NCBI RefSeq assembly: GCF_002094305.1 | Contig: NZ_LWTX01000003.1 | Location: 372,001-436,000, forward strand | Direction: 5' to 3' | DNA length: 64,000 bases | Source of the DNA: Prescottella equi | GTDB taxonomy: Bacteria; Actinomycetota; Actinomycetes; Mycobacteriales; Mycobacteriaceae | Shown: one piece after another, positions 58,884 through 64,000 of the stretch | Layout of the letters: each line of letters opens with the position of its first letter | Numbering within the stretch: position 1 is the first letter of the stretch | The notes under the pieces: model-generated | Told to the model about the DNA's origin: nothing | Databases searched by the model: none | What the model saw: the letters and a program-made list of their open reading frames with translations, nothing else | Position numbers and translations under genes: made by a program

Positions 58884-60338
58884 TCAGCCCTTCGGCTGGT
58901 CCGCCCACCACTTCAGCAGTTCGGCCTCGGCCTCGTCGCGCTCGAGGGGACCGCGGTCCAGACGCAGCTCCTTGAGGAACTTCCACGCCTTGCCCACCTG
59001 CGGACCGGCCGGGATGCCGAGCAGCTCCATGATCGCGTTGCCGTCGAGGTCCGGACGCACCCGCGCCAGATCCTCCTGCTCGGCGATCCGCGCGATCCGT
59101 CGCTCCAGGTCGTCGTACGTGGCCTGCAGCTTCGCCGCGCGCCGCTTGTTGCGGGTGGTGCAGTCCGCGCGGACCAGCTTGTGCAGGCGGGGAAGCAGGT
59201 CGCCGGCGTCGGTGACGTACCGGCGGACCGCCGAATCGGTCCACTGGCCCTCGCCGTAGCCGTGGAAACGCAGGTGCAGGAACACCAGCTGGCCCACCTC
59301 GTCGACCATCTGCTTGGAGTACTTGAGCGCCCGCATCCGCTTGCGCACCATCTTCGCGCCGACCACCTCGTGGTGGTGGAAGCTGACGCCGCCGCCCGGC
59401 TCGTTGCGCTTGGTGTCCGGCTTCCCGATGTCGTGCAGCAACGCCGCCCAGCGCAGCACCAGGTCCGGGTCACCGTCCTCGAGGTCGATGGCCTGCTTGA
59501 GCACCGTCAGCGAATGCCAGTACACGTCCTTGTGCTGGTGGTGCTCGTCGATCTCGAGCTTCAACTGCGGGATCTCGGGGATCACCCGGGCCGCGAGCCC
59601 CGTCTCGCACATGACGTTCACACCGTCGATGGGGAACTCGCCGAGGATCAGCTTGTCGAGCTCGGTGCGCACCCGCTCGGCGGTGATCCGCTCGATCTGC
59701 CCGGACATCTCGACGATCGCCTCGTGCACGCGCGGCGCGAGCGTGAAGCCGAGCTGCGAGACGAAGCGGGCCGCCCGCAGCATCCGCAGCGGATCGTCGT
59801 TGAACGAGATCTCCGGGGCGGCAGGGGTGTCGAGGACACCGGCCAGGAGCGCGTCCATACCGTTCAACGGGTCGACGAACTCGAACGTGCCGGTCCCGTC
59901 GACCCGCACCGCCATCGCGTTCACGGTGAAGTCGCGTCGGACCAGGTCCTCGTCGAGCGTCGTGCCGTACTGCACCTCCGGGTTACGGGTGACCCCGTCG
60001 TACGTGTCGGTGCGGTAGGTCGTGATCTCGATCTGGTCGGCGCCCTTGGCCGCGCTGATGGTGCCGAACGCGATGCCGGTGTCCCACTGGTTGTCGGCCC
60101 AACCGCGCAGGATCTGCTGTACCTGCTCGGGGTGCGCGTCGGTGGTGAAGTCGAGGTCGGTGCCCAGGCGGCCCAGAACCGCGTCGCGCACACTGCCACC
60201 CACCAGGTACAGCTCGTGCCCGGCCTCGGTGAACCTCGCACCGAGCGGGTCCAGCACGTCCGACAGACTGCTCAGGGTTCGATGCGCACCGTTCAGCAGT
60301 CGGGCACGCCGCTCGGCATCGGGGGTGGGGGCATTCAC
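58884..60338 (-). CDS. pcnA: CCA-adding tRNA nucleotidyltransferase
   Basis: A 484-residue class II nucleotidyltransferase with [29 protein letters not shown] (catalytic Asp pair DLD), [30 protein letters not shown] and an HD domain ([20 protein letters not shown]). Adds or repairs the 3' CCA of tRNA. GTG 60338 with AAGG upstream. It diverges from the NUDIX gene as in M. tuberculosis Rv3907c/Rv3908. Confidence 0.97.
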   Translation of the reverse strand: MNAPTPDAERRARLLNGAHRTLSSLSDVLDPLGARFTEAGHELYLVGGSVRDAVLGRLGTDLDFTTDAHPEQVQQILRGWADNQWDTGIAFGTISAAKGADQIEITTYRTDTYDGVTRNPEVQYGTTLDEDLVRRDFTVNAMAVRVDGTGTFEFVDPLNGMDALLAGVLDTPAAPEISFNDDPLRMLRAARFVSQLGFTLAPRVHEAIVEMSGQIERITAERVRTELDKLILGEFPIDGVNVMCETGLAARVIPEIPQLKLEIDEHHQHKDVYWHSLTVLKQAIDLEDGDPDLVLRWAALLHDIGKPDTKRNEPGGGVSFHHHEVVGAKMVRKRMRALKYSKQMVDEVGQLVFLHLRFHGYGEGQWTDSAVRRYVTDAGDLLPRLHKLVRADCTTRNKRRAAKLQATYDDLERRIARIAEQEDLARVRPDLDGNAIMELLGIPAGPQVGKAWKFLKELRLDRGPLERDEAEAELLKWWADQPKG

Positions 60339-60463
60339 GTCAGCAAACCTTACCGAGGTCGCCGGGGCGCCGAACGCACCTCCGGCGAGGACGCCGCGCG
60401 GTCCGGCCCGGCCTCTGGCGTGGGAGTCCGGCAGGTCGCGCCGGGTCAACTACGATCGATGAG

Positions 60464-61027
60464 GTGTCCGCCGCCGAACGTGCCAACCGCAACCGCCGCT
60501 CCTCGCGGCGTCGTGGCACGACCGCGGATCCCGTCAAATCCAAGACCCCGCACCTGCGGACCGTCCGCGAAACCTCCGCCGGCGGACTGGTCGTCGACGG
60601 CCTCGGCGGGCCCGAGGACAAACTGTGCGCCGCCCTCATCGGCCGCACCGACCGGCGCGGGCGTCTGCTGTGGTCGCTGCCCAAGGGGCACATCGAGCAG
60701 GGCGAGACCGCCGAGCAGACCGCGATGCGCGAGGTCGCCGAGGAGACCGGCATCCGCGGCTCCGTCGTCGCCTCCCTCGGCAGCATCGACTACTGGTTCG
60801 TCACCGAGGGCCGGCGGGTCCACAAGACCGTGCACCACTATCTGATGCGGTCCCTCGGCGGTGAGCTGTCCGACGCCGACATCGAGGTCACCGAGGTCGC
60901 GTGGGTGCCGCTGTCGGAGCTGGATTCCCGGCTCGCCTACGCGGACGAACGCAAGCTCGCCGAGATCGCCGGCCAGCTCATCGCCGAGATGGGCGCCTCC
61001 CCGGTGAGGGAGACCGACGCCGAATGA
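60464..61027 (+). CDS. NUDIX hydrolase (MutT4-like)
   Basis: A 187-residue NUDIX protein: Nudix box [22 protein letters not shown], with PKGH before it, as in MutT-type enzymes. The N-terminus is basic and probably disordered. It corresponds by position to M. tuberculosis MutT4 (Rv3908). GTG 60464 stands eight bases after TACGAT at 60451-60456, so a leaderless message is likely. It is coupled to the next gene by ATGA overlap. Confidence 0.94.
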   Translation: MSAAERANRNRRSSRRRGTTADPVKSKTPHLRTVRETSAGGLVVDGLGGPEDKLCAALIGRTDRRGRLLWSLPKGHIEQGETAEQTAMREVAEETGIRGSVVASLGSIDYWFVTEGRRVHKTVHHYLMRSLGGELSDADIEVTEVAWVPLSELDSRLAYADERKLAEIAGQLIAEMGASPVRETDAE

Positions 61028-63501
61028 CCCTGGCATCGCGTCCCGCACGGAGACGACCCGGTGCCGCGATCCACACGGTGCTGGCGCTCGTCCTGATACT
61101 GATCGGCGCCGTCACCGGAACCGCCGCAGTCGGTGTGGCGACCGCGCAGCCGCTGCCGGCGGGCTCGCCCGCCCGCGCCGACGCCGCGCCGATCCCGGAC
61201 CGCACGCAGACCACGAAGGCACGCAGCCAGCCCAAGTTCCTCGAACTGCACATCGACGACGTCGCCCCGTCGACCGTCACCACGACGTCCGATCCCGTCG
61301 TCACCGTCACGGGCACCGTCGCGAACATCGGCGACCGCCCGGTGACCGACGTCGGCGTGCGGTTGCAGCGGGCGCCCCGCGTCGATTCGAGTGAGGAACT
61401 GCGCACCTCACTCGACATGGATCAGGGCGAGTTCGACGTAGTGGGCCCCTTCGTGCAGGTCGCCTCCGAACTGGCCGAGGGTGAGCGCAAGCAGTTCGTG
61501 CTGTCCCTGCCGCTGCGCTCGCTCACCGGCTCGTCGCTCGACGTCACCGAGCCCGGGGTCTACCCGCTCCTGGTGAACGTGAACGGCACTCCCGAGTACG
61601 GCGGCCAGGCCCGGCTCGACGACGCCCGTTTCCTGCTCCCGGTGCTCGGGCTGCCGCGGGCCGCCGGTAGCGCCCCGGAGACCACACCCCAGGTGACCGA
61701 GAACTCGCCCACCGCGCCGGTGCCCCCCGACACGTCCGCTCCCGTGGCGCTGACGATGCTGTGGCCGCTCGCCGATCGGCCCAGGCTCGCGGCCGGGGTT
61801 CCGGGATCGGTCACCGAAAAGGTCCGGCTCGTCGACGACGAGCTCGCCGGCTCGCTGTCCTCGGGCGGCCGCCTCGACCAGCTCCTCGCCGCCGCCGAGT
61901 ACGCGACCGGGCCGGAAGTCGACCGGGACCGCCGCCTCACCGACAGCCTGTGCCTGGCCGTCGACCCGGATCTGCTGATCACGGTCAGCAACATGACGCA
62001 GGGCTATCTCGTCGTCGACGATCCGGCCGTGCCGAACGGGCCCGCCCGCGAGGGGACCGGATCGGCCGCCGCCGCCGCGTGGCTCGACCGACTGAAGGAA
62101 CTCGCCCGCACGATGTGCATCACATCGGTGCCGTTCGGCCAGGTGGACCTGTCGGCGCTGAGCCGCGTCGACGAGACCTCGCTCACCGACAGCGCGCTGC
62201 GGGCACCCGCCGACATCGTCGACTCGATCCTCGGCGTCACCTCGCTACGGAACGTCACCTGGCCCGACTCCGGCGTCCTCGACGACGCGTCCGCGCAGCT
62301 GCTGCACGGGATCGGACCGACGACGACGCTGCTGGCCGCCAACGCCGTCGAGTCGTCGGCCACGGCGGGCAGCAAGGTCGTCGTGGCCGGCGGGGGAGCG
62401 GACGCCGTCACCGCCGGACTGTTCGACGTCTCCACCGGCGCGGCCCTCGCGGCGGTGGGCGCGGACCCGCAGACACCGTCGTACGTGCCGGACCGCGCGC
62501 GCTACAACGTGGACGGCGATTCCCGCACCGCCCGCCTGCAGGACGCGCTGGGTGCGATGTCGTGGACGGCTCTGCAGTCGACGGGATCCACCGAGGGATC
62601 CGCCCGGCGCGCGAACCAACCGCCCGACCGGCCGATGCTGATCGTGCCGCCGCAGCTGTGGTCGGCGGACGGCGACGAGGCCGCCGCCGTGCTGTCGACG
62701 GCGTCGACGTTGCTGCGCTCGGGTCTGGCCACCCCCAAGCCGCTGGCGCGGGTCGCCGAGCAGCCGCCGACGTCCCCGGACCCCTCGTCCCTGGCGTATC
62801 CGGAGCAGGCGATCGTCGACGGGACACCCCAGTCGGTCGAGAAGGGAGTGGGTGCGCAGGCACCGCGGATCGACGAACTGATGGACGCCCTCGTCGACGA
62901 TCCGCAGGCGGCGCTGACTCCGACCCGGTTCCTCGCCCCGCTGCGCGAGGACCTGCTGCGTGCCATGACGCTGGCCGGGCGCAGCGAACAGAACGGTGCC
63001 GACGTCGCGGCCGACACGGTCGCGCAGCAGCGGGTCGACGCGGTCGCCACCACGATCGACGGGATGTACGCGTCGGTGACGATCCTGGCGCCGGGCGGCG
63101 TGTACACGCTGGCATCGGAGCAGAGTCCGCTGCTGCTGGTGGCCCGCAACGAACTGCCCGTCGCTATCACCGTGCAACTGCGGGTCGACGCCCCCGCCGA
63201 GATGCACATCACCGACATCGGGCCGCAGCAGTTGCCGCCGCGGGGCAGCCGGTCGCTGCAGGTTCCCGCCGAGATCGCCGACTCCCGCACCATGGTGGTC
63301 GACTTCTCACTCGCCACGGAAAGCGGCCAGAGCCTGGGCGAACAGACGTCCGTCACGGTGCGGTCGAATGCGTACGGTCAAGCTTTGGCGATAATTACGG
63401 CGTGCGCTGGTGCACTTCTGCTGTTCCTGGCCGGGCGACGACTCTGGCACCGGTTCCGTGGCCAGCCCGATAAAGCCGACGAAGGGTATGAACGTCCATG
63501 A
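61024..63501 (+). CDS. Large secreted membrane-anchored protein (Rv3909/DUF6049-like)
   Basis: An 825-residue protein with a signal or N-terminal anchor (about 15-42), a long extracytoplasmic region and a C-terminal helix (about 790-810) followed by a basic tail. The first part has a CARDB-like beta domain ([26 protein letters not shown]) and the end another beta module ([21 protein letters not shown]). It matches the place and outline of M. tuberculosis Rv3909, always next to murJ. A role in peptidoglycan precursor export or wall assembly is likely but unproven. Confidence 0.9.
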   Translation: MTLASRPARRRPGAAIHTVLALVLILIGAVTGTAAVGVATAQPLPAGSPARADAAPIPDRTQTTKARSQPKFLELHIDDVAPSTVTTTSDPVVTVTGTVANIGDRPVTDVGVRLQRAPRVDSSEELRTSLDMDQGEFDVVGPFVQVASELAEGERKQFVLSLPLRSLTGSSLDVTEPGVYPLLVNVNGTPEYGGQARLDDARFLLPVLGLPRAAGSAPETTPQVTENSPTAPVPPDTSAPVALTMLWPLADRPRLAAGVPGSVTEKVRLVDDELAGSLSSGGRLDQLLAAAEYATGPEVDRDRRLTDSLCLAVDPDLLITVSNMTQGYLVVDDPAVPNGPAREGTGSAAAAAWLDRLKELARTMCITSVPFGQVDLSALSRVDETSLTDSALRAPADIVDSILGVTSLRNVTWPDSGVLDDASAQLLHGIGPTTTLLAANAVESSATAGSKVVVAGGGADAVTAGLFDVSTGAALAAVGADPQTPSYVPDRARYNVDGDSRTARLQDALGAMSWTALQSTGSTEGSARRANQPPDRPMLIVPPQLWSADGDEAAAVLSTASTLLRSGLATPKPLARVAEQPPTSPDPSSLAYPEQAIVDGTPQSVEKGVGAQAPRIDELMDALVDDPQAALTPTRFLAPLREDLLRAMTLAGRSEQNGADVAADTVAQQRVDAVATTIDGMYASVTILAPGGVYTLASEQSPLLLVARNELPVAITVQLRVDAPAEMHITDIGPQQLPPRGSRSLQVPAEIADSRTMVVDFSLATESGQSLGEQTSVTVRSNAYGQALAIITACAGALLLFLAGRRLWHRFRGQPDKADEGYERP

Positions 63502-64000
63502 CCGAGAACTCTCGCGACGAGGGCGCTCGGTCGTCGGCGCGGCCGGAACCGTGGAACCGCGGTCCTGCCCCCGATCGCCGTTCCCCTGAGCAGCCCGCCC
63601 GACGCCCGGTCCCGCCGCCGCAGAACGGCCCGGTCCCGCCCGGCGCGCCACGCCGGATGCCGCCGCGCCCGATGCCGGGCGCACCGCGTCCCGTGCCCCC
63701 CGGAGCGCAGCGACCTGGTCAACCCGGAGCCCAGCGACCCATGCCTCCAGGCGGACCGCGCCCGATGCCTCCCGGCGGACCGCGCCCGATGCCGCCGGGC
63801 ATGCGACGCCCGCAGCCCCAGGGCGGCCCCCGCCCGCAGCCGATGCCGCCGCGCACGGCCGCGACCCAGGCCGTCCCCCGACCGGCCCCGCCACGTCCGG
63901 CGGTCGAGAAGGCACCCGAGCAGGCGTCGGAGCCGACGGCGAAGAAGCAGCAGAAGGGCTTGCTGGCGGCCACGGGATCGATCGCGATCGCGACCCTGAT
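63498..64000 (+). CDS. murJ: MurJ (lipid II flippase), N-terminal part, cut by window edge
   Basis: Start of the MviN/MurJ gene, ATG overlapping the previous stop (ATGA). Only the cytoplasmic N-terminal extension of about 150 residues (Pro/Arg/Gly-rich, tandem RPMPPGGP units) and the first hydrophobic residues (GLLAATGSIAIATL) are inside the window. The assignment rests on the conserved order pcnA - NUDIX - DUF6049-like - murJ and the start of the first helix. Confidence 0.83.
   Translation, partial: MTENSRDEGARSSARPEPWNRGPAPDRRSPEQPARRPVPPPQNGPVPPGAPRRMPPRPMPGAPRPVPPGAQRPGQPGAQRPMPPGGPRPMPPGGPRPMPPGMRRPQPQGGPRPQPMPPRTAATQAVPRPAPPRPAVEKAPEQASEPTAKKQQKGLLAATGSIAIATL
63735..63803 (+). repeat. 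24-base tandem repeats encoding RPMPPGGP
   Basis: Two full units and one partial unit of 24 bases code for RPMPPGGP in the murJ N-terminal extension. Flanking GAQRPGQPGAQRP is a looser repeat. Confidence 0.75.

Overview
The window is high-GC (roughly two-thirds G+C or more), densely packed actinobacterial chromosome. Gene content and order point to the mycolic-acid group (Nocardiaceae, most like Rhodococcus/Prescottella). Supporting landmarks are leuS, a UPF0301/YqgE gene and an Rv0037-type MFS gene, a PonA1-type penicillin-binding protein, and the run pcnA - NUDIX - DUF6049-like - murJ. In Mycobacterium tuberculosis these sit on either side of oriC, so I infer an origin-proximal segment. I see no rRNA, tRNA, CRISPR array, IS element or prophage.

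Layout. 1-3465: the end of an ABC export operon and an MFS transporter. 3498-5783: bifunctional PBP. 6065-10857: sugar ABC importer of the trehalose (LpqY-SugABC / Tus) type. 10959-15275: small F420/flavin-type proteins, an SOS-box-preceded DUF222/13E12 remnant, and an amino-acid ABC importer whose solute-binding protein is fused to its permease. 15394-23706: the most interesting block, a putative exopolysaccharide locus with a secreted GH5-like hydrolase, a BcsA-like GT2 synthase without PilZ, an exosortase-like membrane protein, a BcsB-like secreted subunit and a GT-C membrane glycosyltransferase. 23710-28654: SDR, GH25 lysozyme, glucosylglycerate hydrolase, PHP protein and an ohr-ohrR pair. 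28766-31232: two tandem secreted paralogues sharing the motif NSFGYIPEHETTL, an SDR, HutD and a KSI-like protein. 31409-35342: IdeR-boxed iron-siderophore importer. 35431-36939: secretory lipase. 37009-39861: leuS. 39986-46428: SdpI-like and DUF1648 membrane proteins, LysR/BASS transporter, glutamate decarboxylase, an HSL-type esterase and YqgE. 46511-49563: class F-like sortase with a large VWA/stalk surface protein. 49807-52332: rhodanese/DUF2892 operon with CsoR/CstR-type palindromes, and a TetR/NAD-binding divergent pair. 52342-55774: MFS, a calcium-repeat protein and a DUF4185 secreted protein. 55747-58821: HTH-Mop regulator and modABC. 58884-64000: pcnA, NUDIX, DUF6049-like and the start of murJ.

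Regulatory DNA is unusually legible. It includes a LexA/SOS box, an OhrR operator between -35 and -10, a HutC-like palindrome before hutD, an IdeR box, G-tract palindromes before the rhodanese gene, triple TetR operators, and paired palindromes before the mod operon. Two families of short dispersed inverted repeats sit at gene ends. One is about 63 bp (two copies). The other is 72 bp (two copies), and each of its copies starts on the last base of a TGA stop codon.
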